Below, one piece after another: positions 27,581 through 35,508 of a DNA stretch of 64,000 nt. Position numbers and translations under genes: made by a program. How positions within the stretch are numbered: the first letter of the stretch is position 1; each line of letters opens with the position of its first letter. This stretch comes from Shewanella maritima (lineage in GTDB: Bacteria > Pseudomonadota > Gammaproteobacteria > Enterobacterales > Shewanellaceae): assembly GCF_004295345.1 (NCBI RefSeq), contig NZ_CP036200.1, positions 2,717,001 to 2,781,000 of the forward strand, read 5' to 3'. The notes beneath the pieces were generated by a model. The model saw only the letters and a program-made list of their open reading frames with translations. It did no database searches and was not told where the DNA came from.

Positions 27581-27596
27581 TGTGATTAGGCTCACG
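27581..27596 (+). promoter_or_regulatory. CRP-like site in the fccA/sensor intergenic region
   Basis: TGTGA-TTAGGC-TCACG, one mismatch from the CRP consensus. In Shewanella, CRP is an established activator of anaerobic respiration genes including fumarate reductase. It is 173 bp before the fccA start. Confidence 0.6.
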
Positions 27597-27602
27597 GGGC
27601 AT

Positions 27603-27648
27603 TATGCAAAAATGCATAGTCGTTCTCAGGGTTATGCATTTTTGCATA
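27603..27648. promoter_or_regulatory. pair of TATGCA-N4-TGCATA palindromes
   Basis: TATGCAAAAATGCATA (27603-27618) and TATGCATTTTTGCATA (27633-27648), two perfect 6-bp inverted repeats with 4-base spacers. Their centres are 30 bp apart, about three helical turns. This is the layout of two operator sites bound by one dimeric regulator each on the same DNA face. The neighbouring Fis-type regulator is the natural candidate. They lie between the divergent fccA and sensor-kinase genes. Confidence 0.65.
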
Positions 27649-27769
27649 GGGGAAAATTGAAGATGTGATCCACGGATAAATTTGGAACGTGTTATTGCAA
27701 GTGCAATTGAGAGCGGCCAATTTGCGGCGCAAACTTACCTTAAAACAAACGTGTGACAAGGTGAGAAAA

Positions 27770-29554
27770 ATGAAAATAACTAAATGCGCAGCACTACTAG
27801 CAGCGATTTTAGGAACAGCAGGATTTGCCGGTGGAGCAGTGGCAAATGATACATTGGCAGACTTCCACGGTGAGAACATGGAGTGTGATAGCTGCCACTT
27901 AGAGAGCGGAGAGCTATCGAACGACAGCCTGACTTATGAGAATGAGCAGTGTGTATCGTGCCACGGTACATTAGCTGAAGTTGCTGAGGGCAACACTCGC
28001 AAAAACTACAATGCTCATGAATCTCACTTCCCTGGTGATGTTGCGTGTACAGCATGTCACGCAGGTCACGAAAAATCTGTTAACTACTGTGACTCATGCC
28101 ATAGCTTTGAATTTGATATGCCATACAGCGCTAAATGGGAGCGTTACGAGCCATCAATTGCAGAGCTAGCAAAAGACGCTGCTGACCGCAAAGCAGCACT
28201 AGCAGCCGATCCTGCCGCGACAGTTGATGTACTGGTCGTTGGTTCAGGTGGTGCTGGTTTCGCTGCTGCGGTTGCGGCACATGACAAAGGTGCCAAAGTC
28301 ATGTTGATTGAAAAAGAGCCTGTGATTGGTGGTAACGCTAAGCTGGCTGCTGGTGGTATGAACGCTGCCTGGACTGATCAACAAAAAGCTAAAGACATCA
28401 AAGACAGCGTTGAGTCTATGTACAAAGACACCATGAAAGGTGGTCGTAACCTTAACCAGCCTGAGCTAGTTGAGATCTTAACCGGTAACTCAAAATCATC
28501 AGTAGACTGGTTAACTAGTCTAGGTGCTGACTTAAACGACATCGGTCGTATGGGTGGTGCTTCTGCTAACCGTTCTCACCGTCCGACAGGTGGTGCAGGT
28601 GTTGGTGCTCACGTGATTCAAGTGCTTTACGATAATGCTGTTAAACGCGACATCGACCTACGCATGAACACTCGTGGTGTTGAAGTACTTAAAGAAGGTG
28701 GCAAGGTTAAAGGCTTACTGGTTAAAGGTAAGTACAAAGGTTACTACTGGGTGAAAGCCGACGCTGTGATTATGGCGACAGGTGGTTTCGGTAAAAACAA
28801 CGACCGCGTAGCAAGCTACGATCCTAAGCTTAAAGGCTTTATCTCTACCAACCAGCCGGGAGCAACTGGTGACGGTCTAGATGTAGCGGGCAATGCTGGC
28901 GCAGGCATGACAGACGTACAGTACATTCAGGCTCACCCAACATTATCTGTTAAAGGTGGTGTGATGGTAACTGAAGCGGTACGTGGTAATGGTGCGATTC
29001 TGGTTAACCGTGAAGGTAAGCGTTTCGTTAACGAAATCACTACTCGCGATAAAGCAGCGGCGGCTATCTTAAAACAAACGGGTAAAACTGCTTACTTGAT
29101 TTTCGATGACTCAGTACGCAACTCACTGAAGAAAATCAACAAGTACATCAAGCTAGGTGTTGTACCAACAGCTGAAAGCCCAGAAGCGCTAGGTAAACTA
29201 GAAGGTATTGATGGTAAAGCACTAGCGGCTACTATCGCGCAATACAACAAGCTAGTGGCATCAGGTAAAGACACTGACTTTGAGCGTCCAAACCTACCGC
29301 GCGCACTAAATGAAGGTAACTACTACGCAATTGAAGTCACACCAGGTGTTCACCACACTATGGGCGGTGTATCAATTGACAAGAACTCAGGCATCCTAAC
29401 GGAAGATAAGAAAGCGATTCCTGGCTTCTACGGTGCTGGTGAGGTTACAGGTGGTGTTCACGGTGCTAACCGCTTAGGTGGTAACGCAATCTCTGACATC
29501 ATTACCTTCGGTAAACTTGCCGGTGAGAATGCAGCGAAATACTCAAAACAATAA
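27770..29554 (+). CDS. fccA: periplasmic flavocytochrome c fumarate reductase
   Basis: 594 residues from the ATG at 27770, chosen for the AAGGTGAG Shine-Dalgarno and the signal peptide (1-25, GGAVA) that begins there. Four CxxCH heme sites (C39-H43, C61-H65, C93-H97, C107-H111), then a flavin domain starting [16 protein letters not shown]. Active-site segments include [26 protein letters not shown] (catalytic Arg region) and GVHHTMGGV. Length and sequence closely follow Shewanella FccA, a soluble enzyme that receives electrons via CymA and reduces fumarate to succinate anaerobically. Codon use is that of a highly expressed gene. A terminator follows. Confidence 0.96.
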   Translation: MKITKCAALLAAILGTAGFAGGAVANDTLADFHGENMECDSCHLESGELSNDSLTYENEQCVSCHGTLAEVAEGNTRKNYNAHESHFPGDVACTACHAGHEKSVNYCDSCHSFEFDMPYSAKWERYEPSIAELAKDAADRKAALAADPAATVDVLVVGSGGAGFAAAVAAHDKGAKVMLIEKEPVIGGNAKLAAGGMNAAWTDQQKAKDIKDSVESMYKDTMKGGRNLNQPELVEILTGNSKSSVDWLTSLGADLNDIGRMGGASANRSHRPTGGAGVGAHVIQVLYDNAVKRDIDLRMNTRGVEVLKEGGKVKGLLVKGKYKGYYWVKADAVIMATGGFGKNNDRVASYDPKLKGFISTNQPGATGDGLDVAGNAGAGMTDVQYIQAHPTLSVKGGVMVTEAVRGNGAILVNREGKRFVNEITTRDKAAAAILKQTGKTAYLIFDDSVRNSLKKINKYIKLGVVPTAESPEALGKLEGIDGKALAATIAQYNKLVASGKDTDFERPNLPRALNEGNYYAIEVTPGVHHTMGGVSIDKNSGILTEDKKAIPGFYGAGEVTGGVHGANRLGGNAISDIITFGKLAGENAAKYSKQ

Positions 29555-29726
29555 CCTCACTCTTGGAGAGGCGTATCTAGGACGATGAGCTTCTCCTTTT
29601 ATTGATTTGAGTTGTGTGGCGGTAACTATCCCTCACTTAATGAGTCGCCACCATTGCTACTAGTTCGCTGATGTATCTGTGAATTACAGAAAAAGCAGTA
29701 GCAAGTTAGTTTTCATCACCCCAGTC

Positions 29727-29755
29727 AAAGGCAGGCCTAATGGTCTGCCTTTTTA
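29727..29755 (+). terminator. rho-independent terminator
   Basis: AAAGGCAG-GCC / GGT-CTGCCTTTTT hairpin with T tract, 170 bp after fccA. Confidence 0.8.
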
Positions 29756-29775
29756 TTTGCATTGTTATCTGAACC

Positions 29776-30184
29776 CTAGTCGACCTGCTTTTCAATAGCG
29801 TAAATATCATCATCAATTGACTGAATGCGCTCTTCAAAAATCGCTTTGGCATCATTTAACACCAATTGGGATAAATAAGTGTTCAGAGATTACGCAGGAA
29901 AAGTCGCTTAGAACAAGGCGGAAATTGCAGCTAGCTAGTCATTCTACCTACAAAATTTCTAACGAAGTTATAAGCGGCTTTAACCAGTAAGAATGATCAC
30001 ATACTTGTGCTAATTGGTATCAGCCCTGATTATAAAAATAGCCGCCCATTTCTTTAGCGAAGAAGTCGAGTAGAAACTCAGCATCAAACTGCCCAAGATC
30101 TTGATTTAACTCATTTTCAAAGTAAGTCTGTAGCTTCTCTACCATGCGGGCGGTATCCGAGCTAGAAAATTCAATTTTAGACAT
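29776..30184 (-). pseudogene. DUF2164 gene split by a repeat element
   Basis: The 5' part (30184 down to 30020) starts at the ATG in MSKIEFSSSDTAR, after AGGAAA, and encodes 54 residues ending QFDAEFLLDFFAKEMGGYFYNQG, then stops inside the inserted repeat. The 3' part reads LNDAKAIFEERIQSIDDD ... IEKQVD to a TAG at 29776-29778. Together the pieces make the usual DUF2164 protein of about 80 residues. The element 29861-30020 therefore interrupts the gene after codon 54. Function of the family is unknown. Confidence 0.85.
29861..30020. repeat. 160-bp palindromic-ended repeat element (MITE-like), copy 1
   Basis: Reverse-complement copy of 13446-13607. Ends ACCAATTGGG and TAATTGGTAT. It lies inside the DUF2164 reading frame, which shows that this family has been mobile. 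Confidence 0.9.
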
Positions 30185-30258
30185 GGTGATGTTTCCTGAA
30201 GTTGTGGGTCTAGCATCTAACAAGCGCAGGCTAGCGATTTACCTGCGCGATTAACGAA

Positions 30259-30927
30259 TTAGCGTTTCAGTATTTCGAGAATACGTAAAAACAAATTGAT
30301 GATGCTCATATACAAGTAGGCCGCCGCATCGATTGCATTGTCTAATGTTGGTTCCTGCTCACAAGCATGTACCCAGTAATAACCGATATACCCTGCAAAT
30401 GTCACCACCATGCCAGCGTGGATGAGAATATTACTGCCGCCAAGCACAAAGATATAAACGAGTTCGACCGCGACTAAGGTTAAGCCAACTAAGGCGAGCT
30501 TACCGATAATGCTTTTAAAGAAACCGGGGAATAACATGCTCAAACACATCATGGTAACGGTTACTAGGGCGGTAAGCTCCATTGCATAGGTGATCAATGG
30601 TGTAGCAACACCGTCTGTGGCGATGTTAACAACCAGCCCTAATGGCACAACCACTAGGTTAAAACCAATAAAGCTGACTAGCGCGTTGCTTGAGCCCTGA
30701 AATAACGAGCAGCCCAATATAAAGCTGCCAAAATAGAAACCAAGGAACAGCAGTACGCTGTAATCGATAAATGCCGTTGGGTGAATGTTTTGCACCATCC
30801 ACCAGTTAACCCCAAAGCCCCAACAAAGGGTGAGACCAAGTATTAGGTGGTACAGAGGTTTACTGATAACACGGTTACTCAGAGGGATGCGGGTTTGTTG
30901 TTGTACTTGTTTTTGTTTTTGGTGCAT
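30259..30927 (-). CDS. Bax inhibitor-1 / YccA family membrane protein
   Basis: 222 residues with seven hydrophobic segments and the family C-terminal signature (AIDAAAYLYMSIINLFLRILEILKR). The N-terminal Gln-rich tail (residues 1-14) is cytoplasmic. Bacterial BI-1 proteins such as YetJ are pH-sensitive calcium-leak channels; others modulate FtsH. The exact role here is unknown. Confidence 0.82.
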   Translation of the reverse strand: MHQKQKQVQQQTRIPLSNRVISKPLYHLILGLTLCWGFGVNWWMVQNIHPTAFIDYSVLLFLGFYFGSFILGCSLFQGSSNALVSFIGFNLVVVPLGLVVNIATDGVATPLITYAMELTALVTVTMMCLSMLFPGFFKSIIGKLALVGLTLVAVELVYIFVLGGSNILIHAGMVVTFAGYIGYYWVHACEQEPTLDNAIDAAAYLYMSIINLFLRILEILKR

Positions 30928-31389
30928 ATCTTCTCTTTAAAATGACTCTTCAATGACTATACAAATCTGTATTGGTGCAAAATGCTTGCTTCGGCCGTGA
31001 AGCAGAAAGTGAGCATTTTAAAGCGGGAGTGAGTTGTTATATAGCTTGGCGTAGGCTGCTAATGTGCGATTGGTTAAATTGTGGGCATGGTTTTTGAATT
31101 TGAACGAGTGAGAGTAGCTCAAAGGGGGGGCTGAAATTAACTGGTGGTTAATTAAAACTTCGATTATAAACCAAAGGGTTTTAGTGAAAAATATTATAAT
31201 TACTTCATATGTGTTGATGATTTATTTATATTGTCTCTTTTTGTTGTAATTTAAAGAGCCTTGTTAGAAGTGTTATTCCCCAGTAAGGCTCTTTAGTGAC
31301 ATATTTCGGCTTTTACTACGCTAAGATTTAAAATACGTTGGTATTATTTACATTCTTTGTTTTTAAATGCGTAGGGTAAAGTAAGGTTA
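30928..31389. other. AT-rich intergenic region
   Basis: 462 bp without a convincing gene, apart from the hairpin listed at 31253-31294. A G7 run lies near 31124. Confidence 0.4.
31253..31294 (-). terminator. hairpin, probable terminator of the small peptide gene
   Basis: Perfect 10-bp inverted repeat AAAGAGCCTT / AAGGCTCTTT with a 22-base loop, 95 bp past the stop of the 57-residue peptide gene. On the minus strand it is followed by TTTAAATT. Confidence 0.5.
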
Positions 31390-31563
31390 TTACTTCTTCA
31401 TGCAGATTTTTGGTGCAATTCTACATATGTAGCTTCCAAAAGTTTTGTTGTCATTTTTTATTTGGGTTGATTCTACTTCTTGAGTGTTGCTTTTTGCTTG
31501 GGTTGGAAGTGAGATTAATAGGGATGCGATTGATAGTGTAAATACCTGAACTGTTTTCTTCAT
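31390..31563 (-). CDS. 57-residue secreted peptide with two cysteines
   Basis: ATG at 31563 with GGAAG 6 bases upstream, TAA at 31390. It encodes a clear signal peptide (MKKTVQVFTLSIASLLIS, cleavage after LPTQA), leaving about 34 residues, mostly polar, ending FGSYICRIAPKICMKK with two cysteines seven apart that could form a disulfide. No homologue recognised. It stands alone in an AT-rich gap with its own probable terminator. Possible roles include a small periplasmic or secreted signal or toxin; none is shown. Confidence 0.65.
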   Translation of the reverse strand: MKKTVQVFTLSIASLLISLPTQAKSNTQEVESTQIKNDNKTFGSYICRIAPKICMKK

Positions 31564-31937
31564 TTTTTCTTCCTTGCTTTTGGTTGATGTTGTTATTGCT
31601 TGGTTAAACCTATTTTAGTTTTGCAAGATATGCAAGCGTTGAAATAAATTATTTTTCGCAAGGCGTTGTTTTATACGTTATTTTATCTTTGTTATTATCG
31701 GTAAGGATTAGTATTTAAGTACTAGTAGTTATGTTGTAGCTTGTAGTATTTTTTTGCTTTATATAGATGGTTTTGTGCTTTGAATACTCTGTATTAATGG
31801 CGTGGCAATGCTGTTTCTCTGTATTTTAAATTGATTTGTTAAGTAACAAAATATAAATAACTCTTCGAGGTATGAATAGTTTCTTAATTCATGGCAAAGG
31901 TACAAGGTTGCCATTTCGTTATTAAAGACAGAATAAA
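31564..31937. other. AT-rich intergenic region, nothing recognised
   Basis: 374 bp, very AT-rich. It presumably carries the promoter of the small peptide gene; no ORF or repeat seen. Confidence 0.4.
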
Positions 31938-32954
31938 CTATTTTTTCTTTAGCAGCTCGATAATGTCTTGATATTGGTAACGCTCTGCGAGTTCAAGTGG
32001 CGTGTCGTTTTCATAGGTGGTTAAATCTTGCAGTGCGCCTGCTTCGATAAATGCTTTAGCCGCCTCAGTATTGCCGTGCCAAATGGCATCATGCAGTGGA
32101 GTGTAGCCGTTGTTTGGCCCTTGAGCGTTAAGCACCTGCGCTGCTCGTTTATCTTTAACTAACAGCTCAACAATATCAGGGTGTCCCATGTAGGCGGCTT
32201 TATGAAATGCAATTGCATCCATTGGGTAGCCTGTAATCGTTTGGTCTGCGCCATTATCCAATAGCAGCTTGACGATTTTCCCATATCCGTTTCGCGCAGA
32301 AATCAGTAATGGCGTGTGCCAGTCATTGCCGGTTGAATAAACCGGGCGACGTTGATTCACATCTTGCCCTTGCCTAAGCAGAGCGGATATTTGCTTCACT
32401 TTTTCTTGCTCAGACAGCTGAGTACTCTCGACGGTATTTAAGATTTTCTGTGATTCAAGTTGGGCAGTCTGCTCGGCGCGTTTTTGGGTAAATAGCTGCT
32501 TTAGGCTTTGATATAGCTTGGCTTCATGTGGTTCAACATTGCGATCCCAGCCGCCAACCATATCTTCAGCTTTGGCGCCCGATGGCGTCTTTAACTCAAT
32601 GTTTAATTCTGAATATTGAAACAATAATTTGATGTTGTCGCTTTTTGAATACCAGGCAGCGACCATCAGTGGGCTGTGACCAGAGCGAGGTGCTTGTAGA
32701 TTGATAAATGCGCCATTATCCAATAGGTATTTAAGGATCTCGGTATGATCGGTTTGCGCAGCAATATGAGCAGGACTATTACCCATTTTGCCATCCAACT
32801 GATTGATATCGGCACCTGACTCGACCAATGCTTTAACATCTGATAGTTGACCAGAAATAACAGCTTGATGCAGCTTAGGCAGCGGAGGTTCTTGGCTTGC
32901 GATACTCGCCGTTGAAACAAGGGAAAACAACATCAGGCTTATCCAAATTTTCAT
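31938..32954 (-). CDS. secreted ankyrin-repeat protein
   Basis: 338 residues with a signal peptide (1-19, ASIAS). Ankyrin repeats fall in two blocks, residues about 25-120 (AVISGQLSDVKALVESGADIN, NSPAHIAAQTDHTEILKYLLDNGA) and 210-335 (TPLLISARNGYGKIVKLLLDNGA, TPLHDAIWHGNTEAAKAFIEAGA). A helical, Gln/Glu-rich linker separates them. It is a periplasmic or secreted protein-binding scaffold; partner unknown. Confidence 0.85.
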   Translation of the reverse strand: MKIWISLMLFSLVSTASIASQEPPLPKLHQAVISGQLSDVKALVESGADINQLDGKMGNSPAHIAAQTDHTEILKYLLDNGAFINLQAPRSGHSPLMVAAWYSKSDNIKLLFQYSELNIELKTPSGAKAEDMVGGWDRNVEPHEAKLYQSLKQLFTQKRAEQTAQLESQKILNTVESTQLSEQEKVKQISALLRQGQDVNQRRPVYSTGNDWHTPLLISARNGYGKIVKLLLDNGADQTITGYPMDAIAFHKAAYMGHPDIVELLVKDKRAAQVLNAQGPNNGYTPLHDAIWHGNTEAAKAFIEAGALQDLTTYENDTPLELAERYQYQDIIELLKKK

Positions 32955-33090
32955 CTATACACTCATCAAATTCAAAGTCACAGATGTTTAGTATAGATTG
33001 GATTTTTTGTAAGGATTAGATGGGAAATAGCTAATTTATTATTAGGTTTTGGCTAATAATTGTTGTTTGTGAGATTTATCGAACCCATAC

Positions 33091-33124
33091 AAAAACGCCT
33101 TACGTACCACACCGTGGTAGTAAG
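33091..33124 (-). terminator. rho-independent terminator on the minus strand
   Basis: CTTAC-TACCAC-ggt-GTGGTA-c-GTAAG followed by GCGTTTTTG when read on the minus strand. It would end transcription coming from the cassette region. Confidence 0.6.
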
Positions 33125-33245
33125 ACGTATCTTCTAAACTCACCAACGTCCTACTCGACCTTGCCGCTCATGTTGGCTAGCGGAAATCCTGTTCAGTAAT
33201 AAACGAGTTTCATATGCGTAGTTTAGTGTTTGTGAATGTTTAATG

Positions 33246-33308
33246 ATTATGGGTGGCCATGTTACTCTTGAGATTACTAACGTCCCACGCATAATTGCCT
33301 TGTTAGGT
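33246..33308 (-). other. degenerate integron attC site of cassette 2
   Basis: On the minus strand it starts with R'' ACCTAAC (33308-33302), which contains the stop codon of the cassette gene and is the exact complement of the first bases of the same cassette (G-TTAGGT at 33902-33896). A 50-bp imperfect palindrome follows (arms ATTATGCGTGG / CCACCCATAAT, 33246-33295). A proper R' end cannot be found, so the site looks truncated or decayed. Confidence 0.55.
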
Positions 33309-33864
33309 TTTTACTTTTTCATTTAAGAGCTCTAATGCATTATCAAGTTCATTTTGCTTATGACCGACCTGACGTATTAAGCTTTCACGTTTTGAATCTA
33401 TGAACGCCCTCAACTCTGTTAAAGAAAAGTGTACATCTGCGAAACGCTTGCACATCTCGTCATGTTCAGGAATTTTAATTTCTGAATGATTAAACCTATA
33501 AATGATTTCATTAAGTGATGCGTGGTGGTGAAAAAACAAAAGATACTTCTTGTTCAAAGCTCCAAAATATAGACTCTGAAACATTTTTAACTTGTGATAG
33601 AGAAGTTCAATCGTATCTTTTTGACTATTCCATTGTTCAAAACCACTATGTTCATGATTTTTTTAAGTAAAGAGAATATCTTTGGCTTTGTAGTTCGATC
33701 GTTTCTAATAACAATAAATAGAGCTCTTCTAATTTTCCACGTAATAGTTCTCTACGAGTTCTCCTTTCAAGAAACCACTGGTTAAGTAAAACTACAGTAA
33801 TTGCAATAATTGAACTTAATATTGCTGTTCCTATAGTGATGTATATAGTAGAAACCTTGTCCAT
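33303..33864 (-). pseudogene. integron cassette gene, membrane-anchored protein, frameshifted
   Basis: Read as given, there are two ORFs: 33864-33652 (70 residues, one N-terminal membrane helix, then WFLERRTRRELLRGKLEEL) and 33584-33303 (93 residues). Removing one A from the A7 run at 33658-33664 joins them through SLYLKNHEHSGFEQW into one 186-residue protein with a TM helix at 7-27 and a helical cytoplasmic body. No family recognised. The stop codon lies inside the R'' box of the following attC, as usual for gene cassettes. Confidence 0.7.
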
Positions 33865-33895
33865 AAGTAAAATAATCTCGAAAGTTGAACTAAAA

Positions 33896-33971
33896 ACCTA
33901 ACGCTACCAATAAGCGGCGAGCGGAGCGAGTCCGGCGACCAACGGGAGCGTACTTAATTGGTTTGTTATAA
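33896..33971 (-). other. integron attC site of cassette 1
   Basis: 76 bp. On the minus strand: R'' TTATAAC, then L'' and L' arms that pair as ACCAAT-T-AAG with CTT-ATTGGT (nine pairs with one unpaired T, the typical extrahelical base), a GC-rich centre, and R' GTTAGGT, which fits GTTRRRY. R'' is the exact complement of the first bases of the cassette (G-TTATAA at 34608-34602). It implies cassette boundaries 33902-34607. Confidence 0.75.
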
Positions 33972-34571
33972 ATCTAGCTTCAGATCTCGACGCACTTCCT
34001 TAGCAATTGTTGAGAGCAAAGGAGATACACCTTTGATTACAACCCTCGCTTGCTCAGGCTTCACCTCTTTTTGATCCTTTTCTGCCATATTGCGCATTCT
34101 ATTGATATGACCCATCAAGTCTCCCAATGCTCCCATGATGTTTGATTTTTCATTAAAGAAAAGAGCGTTCCTTGAGCAAAACTTGTACAACTCTTCGAAT
34201 TGCCTAGATGATTCAACCAGCGTTTCTAGTTGCTTAGTCTCGGAGTCAATAAACATCGGTACAACGTAACTTTCCAATTTGATTTTAATATCAGCTAGCT
34301 TTGCGTAAGCTTCAGTTAAGACTTCGACCCGCTTTGAGTGGTTTAAATTGACCACATGAGTCATTCTTTCAAGTTCGGTTTGAAATTTTACCAAACTAGA
34401 TTGTTGATGCTCCTCAATTTGCTTAAGACGAAAAGCGAGTTCCTCATTTGCGCTTCGTGCTTGAGCCGCAGCCTCTGCAGTTTTTCGCTGAGTAAATACA
34501 GCACCAAATAATGCAATGAGTGCGGCAGCCGTGCTAGCACATGCCGCAATATATACTGGTTCTAATGTCAC
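33966..34571 (-). CDS. integron cassette gene: TM-anchored coiled-coil protein
   Basis: 201 residues: an N-terminal membrane helix (residues 5-27), a long coiled coil (30-110, rich in Ala, Glu and Gln), then a helical domain with FEELYKFCSRNALFFNE. No family is recognised; similar membrane-anchored coiled-coil proteins of unknown function are common cassette cargo. The stop codon is in the R'' box of its attC. Its promoter is not obvious. Confidence 0.7.
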   Translation of the reverse strand: MTLEPVYIAACASTAAALIALFGAVFTQRKTAEAAAQARSANEELAFRLKQIEEHQQSSLVKFQTELERMTHVVNLNHSKRVEVLTEAYAKLADIKIKLESYVVPMFIDSETKQLETLVESSRQFEELYKFCSRNALFFNEKSNIMGALGDLMGHINRMRNMAEKDQKEVKPEQARVVIKGVSPLLSTIAKEVRRDLKLDL

Positions 34572-34617
34572 TTCTTCAAGACTTCCATATCTAAATAAAA
34601 TTTATAACATTTATATA

Positions 34618-34780
34618 GTGCGCATGCGCACGTAACGGGATTAACGCGCATGCGCGTTTTGCCAAGCTCCCACATCTGCAAATGCTCAATTAACTATTTG
34701 TATATATTGAAGTTAACAGATAACGGAGCACCATTCCATGTTGAAAAAGTGAGCATGCACACATAATGGGATTAATGCGC
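34618..34780. repeat. two copies of a 32-bp motif with nested palindromes
   Basis: 34618-34649 and 34749-34780 match at 27 of 32 bases (GTGNGCATGC, then GGGATTAA, then GCGC). The first copy contains the perfect palindrome GTGCGCATGCGCAC, and a second palindrome, ACGCGCATGCGCGT, overlaps its end (34644-34657). It lies directly outside the cassette 1 boundary. The rest of the 344-bp gap up to 34915 holds no gene. Confidence 0.65.
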
Positions 34781-34915
34781 AAAGTTGATTAATTGAGTTG
34801 CAGGTAAGTCGCGGTTTACAGCAGGTAAGTGAATTGAAAAGAGCTTGCTTTAAGAGGGGGCGAGCAAAACAGCGAGTAGATTGCGACTCTATCAATCTAC
34901 CCGCTATCAAAATCA

Positions 34916-35299
34916 CTAAGAACTATACTGTACTGCCATATCAATAAGCGGCTCACGTGAGCCTTTCTCAGCACGTAAACGTGCCAGATAACGCTCCCAG
35001 ATTTCGACTTGTTGACTGCCTAGCTCGTACAAAATCTTCCACGAGAATAAGCCGGTGTCATGGCCGTCATCAAACACTAGCTTTACTGAGTAATTGCCCA
35101 CTGGTTCAATAGCGTTGATGTTCACATTCTTCTTGTGGGTGACCAAAATAGGATTGCCGTGGCGCTGCACTTCGGCTGATGGAGAGTGCACTCGCAGCAT
35201 TTCGCAGCTGATGTTGAATACCTCACCGTTATCAAAGGTGACTTCTAACATGCGTGATTTACGCTTGAGTTTTATGCCTGAGACATTAGGTGTGGTCAT
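34916..35299 (-). CDS. DUF971 family protein
   Basis: 127 residues with the domain signature (LEVTFDNGEVFNISCEMLRVHSPSAEVQGH-like, YSVKLVFDDGHDTGLFSWKILYELG). DUF971 also forms the N-terminal part of gamma-butyrobetaine hydroxylases; stand-alone proteins have no settled function. It lies downstream of hslVU on the same strand, a conserved neighbour in Shewanella. Confidence 0.85.
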   Translation of the reverse strand: MTTPNVSGIKLKRKSRMLEVTFDNGEVFNISCEMLRVHSPSAEVQRHGNPILVTHKKNVNINAIEPVGNYSVKLVFDDGHDTGLFSWKILYELGSQQVEIWERYLARLRAEKGSREPLIDMAVQYSS

Positions 35300-35508
35300 G
35301 GTGTTCTCTCTCGTTTAATGAAGTGTGTTGCTAAAAGCTTAGTTAATAAAAAGGTGACTGTTTAACGTATTACTACGAAAAAGTGAGTCACCTAGTTTAG
35401 CGAATATAGCTTGGGGTAAATCAGTATTGGCTCACATTATAATGTTGCAGCGGCTAACTGCTAATCGCTAACCGTTAACTGATCACCACGCCAATAGTTT
35501 GCTAGCTG

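Noticed and set aside
27693..27712. Possible sigma54 promoter before fccA (TGGAAC then TTGC)
   Set aside because: The spacing between the GG and GC elements is one base too long, one core base is wrong, and the adjacent NtrC-like regulator lacks the GAFTGA loop.
33140..33190. Third attC-like unit (GCCAAC ... GTTGGTG)
   Set aside because: It has short complementary ends, but no paired inner arms or associated gene; similarity to the site at 33275-33308 is partial.
34713..34916. 67-residue minus-strand reading frame
   Set aside because: Cys-rich, irregular composition, no Shine-Dalgarno, and it overlaps the repeat region; not a credible gene.
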